The position numbers and the translations under genes are program-made. This document shows, in pieces, positions 8,580 through 17,467 of a stretch of DNA of 64,000 nt (position 1 is the stretch's first letter; every line of letters begins with the position of its first letter). A model generated the notes under the pieces. That model did not search any database. It worked only from the letters and a program-made list of their open reading frames with translations, and was not told where the DNA came from. The stretch spans positions 87,031-151,030 of the forward strand of contig NZ_BSCT01000019.1 of the NCBI RefSeq assembly GCF_030159255.1, read 5' to 3'. The stretch is from Bradyrhizobium sp. SSBR45G (lineage in GTDB: Bacteria; Pseudomonadota; Alphaproteobacteria; Rhizobiales; Xanthobacteraceae).

Positions 8580-9548
8580 ATGTTCGTCTCTCTCGCGCTT
8601 GCGGCGCTCCTCATCGAGGCGGTCGTCGGTTATCCCCAGATCATGGTGCGGCGGATCGGCCATCCCGTGATGTGGATCGGCGCGCTGATAGCATGGGCGG
8701 ACCGCCGCTGGAACGGCGCCGAGGACAGCTTTGCCGTGCGCCGGGGGCGCGGCGCCGGGCTCGTCGTTCTGCTCGTGGCCACGATGGTCGCCATTGGCCT
8801 CGCCGCAAGCTGGCTGCTGGCTGTGGTTCTCGGCGAGCCGGTCGCAACGCTCATCCTCGGTCTGTTGGCGAGCAGCCTGCTGGCCCAGCGTAGTCTCGAC
8901 GCACACGTCGCTGCTGTGGCGGACGGCCTGGAGAAGGAGGGGCTCGACGGCGGCCGCCGCGCGGTGGCCATGATCGTCGGGCGCGATCCCGAGCGGCTGG
9001 ACGAGGCCGGCGTGTCACGCGCCGCCATCGAGAGCCTGGCCGAGAATTTCTCCGATGGCATCGTCGCGCCGTTGGTCTGGCTGGTGATCGGCGGGCTGCC
9101 CGGCATTTTGATCTATAAGGCCGTCAACACCGCCGACAGCATGATCGGACATCTGTCCGAGCGTCATCGCGCCTTCGGCTGGGCGGCGGCGCGGCTCGAC
9201 GATCTCATCAACCTGCCGGCCTCGCGGCTGTCAGCGCTGTGGCTTGCCGCGGCTGCGGTCGTCGTTCCCGGTGCCTCCTGGATCGCGGCACTGCAAATCG
9301 TCAGACGCGATGCGTCCAAGCATCATTCGCCCAATGCGGGCTGGCCAGAAGCCGCGATGGCCGGCGCGCTGGGGCTGCGGCTGGCCGGCCCGCGCGTCTA
9401 CGATGGTGAAACGGTGGCGGATGCGTGGATGGGCGACGGACGGGCGGCTCTGACGGCCGATGACATCAGGCGGGCGCTTCGTCTCTACCGTGTCGCCTGC
9501 CTGATACAGGCCATTGTCATCGCCGCGCTGACCATCGCATTCATGTGA
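8580..9548 (+). CDS. cobD: Adenosylcobinamide-phosphate synthase
   Basis: 322 residues, CbiB/CobD family, an integral membrane protein. It amidates adenosylcobyric acid with aminopropanol (phosphate), the product of the adjacent cobC. Visible family features are RIGHPVMWIGALI at 22-34, the conserved IVGRDPERLDE, ENFSDGIVAPL and a late MAGALGLRLAGPRVYDG segment. The ATG at 8580 follows CGGAG. The last eight bases overlap the 3' end of the minus-strand cobQ. Confidence 0.92.
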   Translation: MFVSLALAALLIEAVVGYPQIMVRRIGHPVMWIGALIAWADRRWNGAEDSFAVRRGRGAGLVVLLVATMVAIGLAASWLLAVVLGEPVATLILGLLASSLLAQRSLDAHVAAVADGLEKEGLDGGRRAVAMIVGRDPERLDEAGVSRAAIESLAENFSDGIVAPLVWLVIGGLPGILIYKAVNTADSMIGHLSERHRAFGWAAARLDDLINLPASRLSALWLAAAAVVVPGASWIAALQIVRRDASKHHSPNAGWPEAAMAGALGLRLAGPRVYDGETVADAWMGDGRAALTADDIRRALRLYRVACLIQAIVIAALTIAFM

Positions 9549-11019
9549 TCGTGTGCGGCCCACGCGCGAGATCGAGAATTCGGTCGACATCGACGTGGCG
9601 CTCGAGATGGGCCGCGAGCGCGTCCAGTGTCGCGTCGACATCGGACTCGTAGGCGAGGCCGCTTGTGACGGCGCCGAGGCCGCGCAGCCAATGCGCGCGC
9701 AGGCCGTCATCGGCGAACAGGCCATGCACATAGCAGCCCGCGATCTGGCCGCCGGCCGCGACGGCACCATCGCGGCGACCATCGGTGAATGTCAGGAAGG
9801 GGCTTTCGGTGGCCGGGCCATCGGTGCGGCCGATATGCATTTCATAGCCGCGGAACGACACGTGATCGTGCATCAGCGTGCCCTGGACCTCGCGCAAAGC
9901 CTTGTCGTCGGTCAAGGTCGTTGCGATGTCGAGCAGGCCGAGTCCTGCGACCGAACCCGGCGTACCTTCCCGTCCATCTGGATCGCGGATCGTCCGCCCG
10001 AGCATCTGATAGCCGCCGCAGATGCCGAGCACGCGGCCGCCGCGCCGCAGATGCGCTGTCAGATCGATGTCCCAGCCGGTCTCGCGCAGGGCGGCGAGAT
10101 CGGCAATCGTGGCCTTTGACCCCGGCAGGATCACGATTGCAGCGTCGCCGGGAATCGGCGTGCCCGGCCGCAGGAATTGCAGATCGAGTCCGTCTTCCAA
10201 CCGGAGCGGATCGAACTCGTCGAAATTGGAGATGCGGGGGTAGGCGAGCACGACGGCCTTCGGCCTTCGTCCGCCTGCAGTTTCCTGCGCAGGCAGGCCG
10301 AGCGCATCCTCCGCCGGCAGGCGGCGCGCATCTGCAAAGTGCGGAACGAGCCCGAGCGACGCCCAGCCGGTCCGTGTCGCGATCTCATTCATGCCCGAGG
10401 CGAACAAGGAGGGATCGCCGCGGAAGCGGTTGACAAGGAAGCCGGCGATGAGCGCGGCATCGTCGGGCGCGATCACCGCCTTGGTGCCGACCAGGCTCGC
10501 GATGACGCCGCCGCGGTCGATGTCGCCGATCAGCACCACAGGGATCTGCGTGGCCTGCGCGAAGCCCATGTTGGCGATGTCGCCGGCGCGCAGGTTGATC
10601 TCCGACGCCGAGCCCGCGCCTTCCACCAGCACGACATCGGCATCGGCTGCGAGATGGTGAAAGCTGTCGAGCACCGCGTTCATCAATTGCGGCTTCATCG
10701 CCTGATAGGCGGAGGCCTTGGCGTTGCCGATGACGCTGCCTTGCACGACCACCTGCGAGCCGATCTCGCTCTGCGGCTTCAGCAACACCGGGTTCATGTG
10801 CACGGTCATCGGCCGCCGCGCCGCGCGGGCCTGCAGCGCCTGGGCGCGGCCGATCTCGCCGCCGTCGGCGGTGACGGCGGCGTTGTTCGACATGTTCTGC
10901 GGCTTGAACGGCGCCACCTTAAGGCCGCGCAAGGTGAGTGCGCGCGCCAGCCCCGCGACGATCAGCGATTTGCCGACGTCGGAGCCGGTGCCCTGGAACA
11001 TGATGGCGCGCGCGGGCAT
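9541..11019 (-). CDS. cobQ: Cobyric acid synthase (glutamine-hydrolysing)
   Basis: 492 residues. It amidates the b, d, e and g carboxylates of adenosylcobyrinic acid a,c-diamide using ATP and glutamine. The N-terminal dethiobiotin-synthetase-like domain starts with MFQGTGSDVGKSLIVAG (P-loop GTGSDVGKS at about 10-18) followed by PFKPQNMSNNA. The C-terminal class I glutamine amidotransferase domain has ILPGSKATIADL and the nucleophile loop GICGGYQMLG with its catalytic Cys, then YVHGLF with the histidine. It is four bases after cobO, so cobP-cobO-cobQ form one minus-strand operon. Confidence 0.95.
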   Translation of the reverse strand: MPARAIMFQGTGSDVGKSLIVAGLARALTLRGLKVAPFKPQNMSNNAAVTADGGEIGRAQALQARAARRPMTVHMNPVLLKPQSEIGSQVVVQGSVIGNAKASAYQAMKPQLMNAVLDSFHHLAADADVVLVEGAGSASEINLRAGDIANMGFAQATQIPVVLIGDIDRGGVIASLVGTKAVIAPDDAALIAGFLVNRFRGDPSLFASGMNEIATRTGWASLGLVPHFADARRLPAEDALGLPAQETAGGRRPKAVVLAYPRISNFDEFDPLRLEDGLDLQFLRPGTPIPGDAAIVILPGSKATIADLAALRETGWDIDLTAHLRRGGRVLGICGGYQMLGRTIRDPDGREGTPGSVAGLGLLDIATTLTDDKALREVQGTLMHDHVSFRGYEMHIGRTDGPATESPFLTFTDGRRDGAVAAGGQIAGCYVHGLFADDGLRAHWLRGLGAVTSGLAYESDVDATLDALAAHLERHVDVDRILDLARGPHTIT

Positions 11020-11023
11020 CGGC

Positions 11024-11632
11024 TTAGTACTCGATGCCTTCCTGCGCCTTCACGCCGGCCGCGAAATGGTGCTTGACGAGGTTCATTTCGGTGACGAGAT
11101 CGGCAGCCTCGATCAGCTCCGGCTTGGCATTGCGGCCTGTGACGACCACGTGCAGATCAGGACGCCGCGCGGCCAGCGTCGCGACGACATCTGTGATCGG
11201 CAGGTGATCATAGCGCAGCGCGATATTGAGCTCGTCGAGAATGAGCAGCCTGATCGAGGGATCGGCCATCAGCTCCTGCGCTTTTGCCCATGCCTTCTCC
11301 GCTGCGGCGACATCGCGCGCGCGATCCTGGGTTTCCCAGGTGAAGCCCTCGCCGAGCGTGTGCCACGAGACCTGATCACCGAACACCGCGATCGCCTTGC
11401 GCTCGCCGGTTTCCCACGCGCCCTTGCCGAACTGCACCACGCCGATGCGGAAGCCGCGGCCGAGCGCCCGCAGCATCAGGCCCCAGGCCGCGGTCGACTT
11501 GCCCTTGCCCTTGCCGGTGTGGACGATCAGCAGGCCCTTCTCCACGGTCTTCGAGGCGACCTCGGCATCCTGCACCGCCTTGCGGTTCTCCATCTTCGCC
11601 TTGTGGCGTGCATCGTCGGGGCTGTCGGTCAT
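11024..11632 (-). CDS. cobO: Cob(I)yrinic acid a,c-diamide adenosyltransferase
   Basis: 202 residues, CobA/CobO/BtuR family. It transfers the adenosyl group of ATP to Co(I) of the corrin, making the upper axial ligand. The P-loop variant GKGKGKST lies at 40-47, followed by AAWGLMLRALGRG and VQFGKGAWETGE. The metal/ATP site DELNIALRYDHL and VVTGRNAKPELIEAADLVTEM are intact. It is the middle gene of the minus-strand cobP-cobO-cobQ string, 16 bases after cobP. Confidence 0.95.
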   Translation of the reverse strand: MTDSPDDARHKAKMENRKAVQDAEVASKTVEKGLLIVHTGKGKGKSTAAWGLMLRALGRGFRIGVVQFGKGAWETGERKAIAVFGDQVSWHTLGEGFTWETQDRARDVAAAEKAWAKAQELMADPSIRLLILDELNIALRYDHLPITDVVATLAARRPDLHVVVTGRNAKPELIEAADLVTEMNLVKHHFAAGVKAQEGIEY

Positions 11633-11648
11633 GGGTTCGTCCTGTTGA

Positions 11649-12185
11649 TCATTTCAAGGTCAGCGGCAGGCCGGCCGCCATCAGAATCACACGATCGGCC
11701 AGGGCCGCGACATCCTGGTTCAGCCGTCCCTGGGCATCGCGAAAGGCGCGCGCCAGCGCGTTGTCCGGCACGATCCCGAGCCCGACCTCGTTGGAGACGG
11801 CCACGATCGGGCCACGGGCGGAGGTCAGCGCATCGACGAGCTCCGCGCAAGCGGCTGCGACGTTCATCTCGGCGAGCATCACATTGCTGAGCCACAGCGT
11901 CAGACAGTCGATCAGCAGCGGCGCGGGCGACCCCGCGTGTTGGCGGACCACGGCGGCCAGATCATGCGTGGTCTCCAGCGTCTGCCATCCAGCGGCGCGG
12001 CGCGCCTTGTGATGGGCAATGCGCTCGGTCATTTCGTCGTCGAACGCCTGCGCGGTCGCAATATAGATCCAGGGCGGCGCCTCGGCGGTGACCAGCGCCT
12101 CGGCGTGGCGGCTCTTGCCCGAGCGCGCGCCGCCGAGCACCAGGGTCAGGCGCGGCAGGGCAGGATGGCCAGGGGCGGCGGTCAT
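11649..12185 (-). CDS. cobP: Bifunctional adenosylcobinamide kinase / guanylyltransferase
   Basis: 178 residues, CobU/CobP family. It phosphorylates adenosylcobinamide and then attaches GMP to give adenosylcobinamide-GDP, the substrate of CobS. The P-loop GGARSGKS is at about 18-25. Other motifs are YIATAQAFDDEMTERIAHHK, with the guanylylated-histidine region, LLIDCLTLWLSN and VSNEVGLGIVP. It is the first gene of the minus-strand operon. Its start lies 17 bases from the -35 box of the divergent riboswitch promoter, so the two divergent promoters must overlap or interlock. No riboswitch is visible on the minus-strand side. Confidence 0.95.
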   Translation of the reverse strand: MTAAPGHPALPRLTLVLGGARSGKSRHAEALVTAEAPPWIYIATAQAFDDEMTERIAHHKARRAAGWQTLETTHDLAAVVRQHAGSPAPLLIDCLTLWLSNVMLAEMNVAAACAELVDALTSARGPIVAVSNEVGLGIVPDNALARAFRDAQGRLNQDVAALADRVILMAAGLPLTLK

Positions 12186-12201
12186 GGGGGGACGATTCCG
12201 A

Positions 12202-12230
12202 TTGACGGGCTTTGGTGCGACCCGTATCTA
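12202..12230 (+). promoter_or_regulatory. Sigma-70-type promoter of the riboswitch-controlled cob operon
   Basis: TTGACG at 12202-12207 and TATCTA at 12225-12230 with a 17-base spacer, very close to the housekeeping consensus. The predicted start near 12237 coincides with the 5' edge of the cobalamin riboswitch. This supports both calls. Confidence 0.75.
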
Positions 12231-12235
12231 ACAGA

Positions 12236-12400
12236 TGACGGTTCTCCGAAAGGAGAGATTTAGGGAACACGGTGCGGGTCCTTGACCCTAGGCCGCGGCT
12301 GCCCCCGCAACTGTAATCGGCGAGTGTGAGGCCAAATAGCCACTGGGAAACCGGGAAGGCGGTCTCACGCAGCGACCCGAGAGCCAGGAGACCTGCCGTC
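12236..12400 (+). promoter_or_regulatory. Cobalamin (adenosylcobalamin) riboswitch
   Basis: The conserved blocks occur in the right order. They are GGTTCTCC-GAAA-GGAGA, AGGGAACACGGTGC, GCCCCCGCAACTGTAA (preceded by GGCT), the GCCACTGG/GGGAAGGC stem-loop and finally GAGCCAGGAGACCTGCC (the B12-box region) at about 12380-12397. Binding of adenosylcobalamin normally reduces expression of the downstream genes, here the DUF1636-cobW-cobN string and probably everything to bluB. I see no clear terminator right after it, so control may be at the level of translation initiation or by Rho. Confidence 0.95.
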
Positions 12401-12533
12401 GACATTGCTGTTGGCCGACCCGTCGCGCGGGGAGTCGCGATGCTGGGTTTGATCTCGCCGGGATGGGCGGGATGCCGTCGGATGCAGCGCATCGTCCGGT
12501 TCTCCTGGGAACCGGCAAGCGACGGAGACGGTC

Positions 12534-12584
12534 ATGACGTTCAGCCCTGCTCAGATGATCAAAGCCGCCGACGTGGTCGGCTGA
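12534..12584 (+). CDS. Possible 16-residue leader peptide between riboswitch and DUF1636 gene
   Basis: ATG at 12534 follows CGACGGAGACGG, a usable ribosome site, and encodes MTFSPAQMIKAADVVG before a TGA at 12582-12584. The next gene begins three bases later. Such a short frame could allow translational coupling or be a chance frame. It has no known family. Start, stop and ribosome site are seen in the sequence; expression is inference. Confidence 0.3.
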   Translation: MTFSPAQMIKAADVVG

Positions 12585-12587
12585 TCG

Positions 12588-12980
12588 ATGTCGATTTTGG
12601 AGCAGAGCGGGACGACCCTGTTCGTCTGCGTCACCTGCCGCGCGCAAACGGCTGCGGGCCCGTCGGATGAGCAGCCGCGGGCCGGAACTCGGCTGCTCGC
12701 GGCCATCGAAGCCGCGCCGTCGGAGTTGCGGGCGGGCCTCACAATTGCGCCGGCCGAATGTCTTTCCAACTGCAATCGCGCCTGCTCGGTTGCGGTGACC
12801 GCGCCCGGCAAATGGACCTATGTGCTCGGCGCGCTCGATCCGGATCTGCATGCCCAGGACGTGCTGGCTTTCGCGCGCCTGCATCAGAAGCACGAGGCGG
12901 GCCTGCCGGCCTGGCGCGAGCGTCCCGAATATATCCGCAAGAACACCGTTGCGCGCGTGCCTGCGCTGCCGACGCGATAA
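12588..12980 (+). CDS. DUF1636-family predicted metal-binding protein
   Basis: 130 residues. Cysteines are clustered as C14-x2-C17 (VCVTCR) and C58, C62, C66 (ECLSNCNRAC), a pattern suggesting a metal or iron-sulfur site. The chain continues through TAPGKWTYVLGALDP, typical of the DUF1636 family. Genes of this family are often found beside cobW and B12 genes, and here it is the first gene after the cobalamin riboswitch, 20 bases before cobW. A role in cobalt handling or delivery is likely but not shown. The ATG at 12588 sits just after the stop of the small upstream frame. Confidence 0.8.
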   Translation: MSILEQSGTTLFVCVTCRAQTAAGPSDEQPRAGTRLLAAIEAAPSELRAGLTIAPAECLSNCNRACSVAVTAPGKWTYVLGALDPDLHAQDVLAFARLHQKHEAGLPAWRERPEYIRKNTVARVPALPTR

Positions 12981-13000
12981 GAGCGAAAGATAAAGCTGTC

Positions 13001-14038
13001 ATGACGAAGTCGTTCGCCAAAACGCCTTGCACCATCGTCACCGGTTTCCTCGGGGCGGGGAAGACCACGCTGGTGCGCAACCTGATCGAGACCGCGAATG
13101 GCCGCAGGCTCGCGATCATCGTCAACGAGTTCGGCGATGTCGGCATCGACGGTGACATTCTGAAAAGCTGTGGCGTGCCGGACTGCCCGGAGGACCGCAT
13201 CGTCGAATTGTCCAACGGCTGCCTGTGCTGCACCGTGGCCGATGATTTCGTGCCGGCGCTCAGGAGCCTGCTCGACCAGAAGGAGCCGCCCGAGCACATC
13301 GTGATCGAGACCTCGGGGCTGGCGCTGCCGAAGCCGCTGGTGCAGGCCTTCAACTGGCCGGAGATTGCGACGCGCGTCACCGTCGATGGCGTCGTCGCTG
13401 TCGTCGACGGTCCGGCCGTCATGGCTGGCCGCTTCGCCGATGATCCCGCAGCGCTCGCTGCGCAGCGCGCCGCCGACGATTCGCTCGATCACGACAATCC
13501 GCTCGAGGAGGTCTATGAGGATCAGCTGCTCTGCGCCGACCTCGTCGTCATGAACAAGAGCGACCTGATGAGCGACGAGGATCGCAAGGCGGTCGCCTCC
13601 GAGATCGCCGCGAAGGTGCAGCGCGCTGTCAAGGTGATCGCGACCGAACACGGCCAGATCTCAGCCTCCGTCCTGCTTGGACTCGGCGCCGCCGCGGAAG
13701 GCGATCTTGCCGCGCGTCCTTCGCATCACGACAACGAGGCCGAGCACGATCACGATGATTTCGAGAGCTTCGTGCTCGACGTGCCGCCGCAGGCCTCGCC
13801 CGACGCGCTCGTCGACCGCATCGCGGCCGCCGTTGACGCTCATGACGTCTTGCGGGTGAAGGGATTCGTGGAAGTCGCCGGCAAGCCGCTGCGCCTGCTG
13901 GTGCAGGCCGTCGGCAGCCGTATCCAGCATCAGTTCGAGCGCCCCTGGCGCGCAGGCGAGTCGCGGCAGGGGCGGCTGGTGGTGATCGGCGAGCGCGGCC
14001 TCGATGCCGCCGCGATCACGACCCTGATTGCGGGCTAG
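13001..14038 (+). CDS. cobW: CobW-family metal chaperone GTPase
   Basis: 345 residues. COG0523 G3E GTPase with P-loop GFLGAGKTT at 15-23, the metal-binding CLCC at 74-77 (in NGCLCCTV), ETSGLALP and the NKSD guanine motif. A His/Asp-rich insert (HHDNEAEHDHDD) may bind metal. CobW proteins are thought to deliver cobalt for the aerobic cobaltochelatase, and cobN follows ten bases downstream. The ATG at 13001 is chosen because family similarity begins with TPCTIVTGF; the open frame upstream has none. Confidence 0.93.
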   Translation: MTKSFAKTPCTIVTGFLGAGKTTLVRNLIETANGRRLAIIVNEFGDVGIDGDILKSCGVPDCPEDRIVELSNGCLCCTVADDFVPALRSLLDQKEPPEHIVIETSGLALPKPLVQAFNWPEIATRVTVDGVVAVVDGPAVMAGRFADDPAALAAQRAADDSLDHDNPLEEVYEDQLLCADLVVMNKSDLMSDEDRKAVASEIAAKVQRAVKVIATEHGQISASVLLGLGAAAEGDLAARPSHHDNEAEHDHDDFESFVLDVPPQASPDALVDRIAAAVDAHDVLRVKGFVEVAGKPLRLLVQAVGSRIQHQFERPWRAGESRQGRLVVIGERGLDAAAITTLIAG

Positions 14039-14047
14039 GCGAGGGCG

Positions 14048-17000
14048 ATGCACCTCCTGGCGACATCCGGCGCCGATCTCGACGACCTCGAACAGGCCGT
14101 GGATCTCGCACAGTCGCCCGCCGAACTGGTCGTGCTGTCGTTCTCCGACAGCGACCTGTCGGCGCTCGCCGAGGCCTGGACGTCGTGCGCGGCGGACCTG
14201 CCGGGCCTCCGTCTTGCCAGCCTGAAGCGGCTGAAGCATCCGATGTCGGTCGATCTCTATCTCGACCGCGTCGTGCTCGGCGCGCGCGCCGTGGTCGTAC
14301 GCTGTCTCGGCGGACTCGATTATTGGCGCTACGGGCTGGAGCGCATCGCATCGGTGTGCCGCAGCCGGAACATCCTGTTCGCGGCATTGCCCGGCGACGA
14401 TCGGGCCGATGACCGGCTCGATGCGCTGTCGACCTTGCCGTCGGACGTCACGGCCCGGCTCTACGGCTATCTGCACGAAGGTGGCGTCGGCAATGCGCGC
14501 GAGTGCCTGCGCTATCTCGCCGCGCTGCTCGGGCGTGACACGCATTTTGCCGAGCCGGTTGCCATCGGCTCGATCGTCGGCTTCGCGCCGGATCGCGGCG
14601 CCCTGACCATCGATGCGCTCTGCCTCAGCGACGATGCGCGACCGACCGCGCTGATCGTGTTCTATCGCGCCAGCCTGCTCGCCGCCGATACCGTTGCCAT
14701 TGCGGAGCTGATGCGCGGGCTGGAGCGCGAAGGGCTTGCGGCGGTGGCCGTTGCGGTGACCAGCCTGAAGGATCCAAGCATTGCCGATGCGCTGGCGCGA
14801 CTGATCCGGCAGCGGCGTCCGGCGATCATCCTCAACGCGACCGCATTCTCGGCGCTACGCGAGGACGGCACGACCGTGCTGGACGTCGCCGACGCGCCGG
14901 TTCTGCAGATCATCCAGGCGCAGAGCACGGAAGAGGCCTGGACATCGTCGTCGCGCGGATTGTCGCCGACCGACCTTGCCATGAACGTCGTGCTGCCTGA
15001 GCTGGACGGCCGTCTGCTGGCGCGGCCGATCGCCTTCAAGGGCGAGATGCCGGCGGATGAACGCCTGCAGTTCGGGGCCGTGCGCTATGTGCCGCAAGCC
15101 GACCGCATCGCCTATGTCGCGCGGCTCGCGGCAAGATGGGCACGGCTGCGCGCGCTGCCGGCCGGGGAGCGCCGCGTCGCGCTGATGCTGTCCGACTATC
15201 CGGCGCGCGGCGGCCGCCGCGGCTACGCGGTTGGCCTCGATACCAGCGCCAGCGCGGCTGCCATCGCGCGGCTGCTGGCGGAGGCGGGATACGACATCGG
15301 CTGTGAGCCTCCGACTGTCGATCGTATCGAAGCGTTGCTGCGCGATGCGGCCGATGAGCTCGTCGTGCCACTCGCCGACTATCAGAGCGCCCTGGCGCTG
15401 TTGCCCGCGGATCTGCAGCGTGCCCTGTGCGACAGCTGGGGCGAGGCCAGCGCCGATCCGGCGTTTCGCGACGGTGCGTTCCGCTTTCGCGTGCTGCGTG
15501 CCGGAAAGCTTTCGATCCTGCTGCAGCCGGATCGCGGCAGTCGCGCCGACCGCAAGTCCGGCTATCACGACACGACCGTGCCGCCGCGGCATGCCTATGT
15601 CGCGCTCTACGCGCATCTGCGCGAGGTGGACAAGATCGACGCGCTGATTCATCTCGGCGCGCATGGCACGCTGGAATGGCTGCCGGGCAAGGCGTTGGCG
15701 CTGTCGAGCCAGTGCTGGCCGGAGGCCGTGCTCGGTCCGCTGCCGGTGATCTACCCGTTCATCGTCAACAATCCCGGCGAGGCGATGCAGGCCAAGCGCC
15801 GGCTCGCTGCGCTGACGCTCGGACATCTGACGCCGCCTCTGTCGCAGGCTGGGCTGCACGGGTCTCTGCTCGAGCTGGAAGGCCTGGTCGAGGAATATGC
15901 CGAGGCCGATGGCCTCGACCGGCGCCGCCTCGGCCTGTTGGAGGACGAGATCATCGCGCGTGCCTGGCAGAGCGGCCTCGCCGCCGATTGCGGGCTCGAA
16001 CGCACGATGACCGGACGCGAGGCGATCGCGCAGCTCGATGCGCAATTATGCGACATCAAGGAGCTCGCGGTGCGTGATCGTCTGCATGTGTTTGGTCAGG
16101 CGCCGGACGCAGCCGCGAACGGTCTGCTGACCGACGCGATCATGGCCGCGGCCGGGCCGGGCGGCAGTGTCGGTCGCGACGACATCGACGCGCGGATCCA
16201 GACGAGTGCCTTGGCCGAGCGCAGCGCATTGCTGACGGCGCTCGACGGCCGCCGCGTGGCTGCAGGTCCGGCCGGCGCCCCGAGCCGCGGCCGGCTCGAC
16301 GTCTTGCCGACGGGGCGTAATCTCACCGCGATCGATCCCCGCGCGATCCCGACGCGGACGGCCGCCCTCGTCGGTGCGCGCGCAGCCGATGAGGTCATCC
16401 GGCGCTATCTGCAGGACCATGGCGACTATCCGCGCGCGCTGATGCTCGATCTCTGGGCCTCGGCGTCGCTGCGGACCGGCGGCGACGATCTCGCCCAGGC
16501 GCTGGCCTATCTCGGCGCGCGGCCGCGCTGGGACCACAACTCCAATCGCGTGACCGGCATCGAGGTTCTGCCGCTCGCCGCGCTCGATCGTCCGCGGATC
16601 GATGCGACGCTGCGGATCTCCGGACTGTTCCGCGATCTGTTCGAAGCGCAGATCGCGCTGTTCGATCTCGCCGTGCAGACGGTCGCGGCGCGCGACGAGG
16701 ACGATGCCGACAATCCGCTGGCCGCTGCGCGACGCCGCGGCGAAAGCCTCGCCCGCGTGTTCGGCGGCGCGCCTGGCAGCTATGGCGCCGTCGCCGCGGA
16801 TGTCGCGCTGGGAATGGCGTGGGACAGCAAGGCACAGCTCGGTGAGGCTTATCTCGACGGTGCCGGCTACAGCTTCGGCGGAGCGCATGATGCCGTCCCG
16901 GCCTCCGACACGTTCCGTGACCGCGTCCGCTCGGCCGACGCGTTGGTGCATGCGCAGGACGACCGCGAGCGCGACCTGCTCGACGGTGAGGAGGTCGCCG

Positions 17001-17467
17001 ATTTTGCCGGCGGCTTTGCAGCCGCTGCGGCGTCGCTCGGTGCTGCGCCGGCCCTGCTGCATCTCGACACCAGCCGGCCCGACCAGCCGAAGGCACGGAC
17101 CTTCAGCGAGGAGATCGCCCGCGTGGTACGCGGCCGGCTCACCAATCCGCGGTGGCTTGCGGGAATGCTCGGCCATGGCCATCGCGGCGTCGCCGAGATC
17201 GTGCAAGCCATCGACGCGCTCTACGCCTTTGCGGCGACGTCCGATACGGTGGCCGAGCACCTGTTTGATCTGGCGCATGGGGCGCTGCTGTGCGACGAGG
17301 CAGTGTTGCAGGCCATGGTCGCGCGCAATCCGGCGGCCGTGGCTGCCATCGTCTCCCGATTCGAGGATGCGTTGCGCCGGCAGCTATGGGTGCCGCGCCG
17401 AAATGCGGTGATGGACGAGCTGGCTTTCGTCCGCACGCGCCTGACGCAGAGGGAGATCGTCTTGTGA
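14048..17467 (+). CDS. cobN: Aerobic cobaltochelatase subunit CobN
   Basis: 1139 residues, within the usual CobN range. It is the large subunit that binds hydrogenobyrinic acid a,c-diamide and inserts Co(II), powered by the AAA+ CobS/CobT pair, which are not in this window. Family landmarks are DLYLDRVVLGARAVVVRCLGG near 70-95, LGAHGTLEWLPGK, YPFIVNNPGEAMQAKRR, ALMLDLWASASLRTGGDDLAQAL and RVTGIEVLPLAALDRPRIDATLRISGLFRD (near 840-870). It has no signal peptide. Its last codon overlaps the GTG start of cobG. The reaction is ATP-dependent and of the aerobic pathway. Confidence 0.95.
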   Translation: MHLLATSGADLDDLEQAVDLAQSPAELVVLSFSDSDLSALAEAWTSCAADLPGLRLASLKRLKHPMSVDLYLDRVVLGARAVVVRCLGGLDYWRYGLERIASVCRSRNILFAALPGDDRADDRLDALSTLPSDVTARLYGYLHEGGVGNARECLRYLAALLGRDTHFAEPVAIGSIVGFAPDRGALTIDALCLSDDARPTALIVFYRASLLAADTVAIAELMRGLEREGLAAVAVAVTSLKDPSIADALARLIRQRRPAIILNATAFSALREDGTTVLDVADAPVLQIIQAQSTEEAWTSSSRGLSPTDLAMNVVLPELDGRLLARPIAFKGEMPADERLQFGAVRYVPQADRIAYVARLAARWARLRALPAGERRVALMLSDYPARGGRRGYAVGLDTSASAAAIARLLAEAGYDIGCEPPTVDRIEALLRDAADELVVPLADYQSALALLPADLQRALCDSWGEASADPAFRDGAFRFRVLRAGKLSILLQPDRGSRADRKSGYHDTTVPPRHAYVALYAHLREVDKIDALIHLGAHGTLEWLPGKALALSSQCWPEAVLGPLPVIYPFIVNNPGEAMQAKRRLAALTLGHLTPPLSQAGLHGSLLELEGLVEEYAEADGLDRRRLGLLEDEIIARAWQSGLAADCGLERTMTGREAIAQLDAQLCDIKELAVRDRLHVFGQAPDAAANGLLTDAIMAAAGPGGSVGRDDIDARIQTSALAERSALLTALDGRRVAAGPAGAPSRGRLDVLPTGRNLTAIDPRAIPTRTAALVGARAADEVIRRYLQDHGDYPRALMLDLWASASLRTGGDDLAQALAYLGARPRWDHNSNRVTGIEVLPLAALDRPRIDATLRISGLFRDLFEAQIALFDLAVQTVAARDEDDADNPLAAARRRGESLARVFGGAPGSYGAVAADVALGMAWDSKAQLGEAYLDGAGYSFGGAHDAVPASDTFRDRVRSADALVHAQDDRERDLLDGEEVADFAGGFAAAAASLGAAPALLHLDTSRPDQPKARTFSEEIARVVRGRLTNPRWLAGMLGHGHRGVAEIVQAIDALYAFAATSDTVAEHLFDLAHGALLCDEAVLQAMVARNPAAVAAIVSRFEDALRRQLWVPRRNAVMDELAFVRTRLTQREIVL

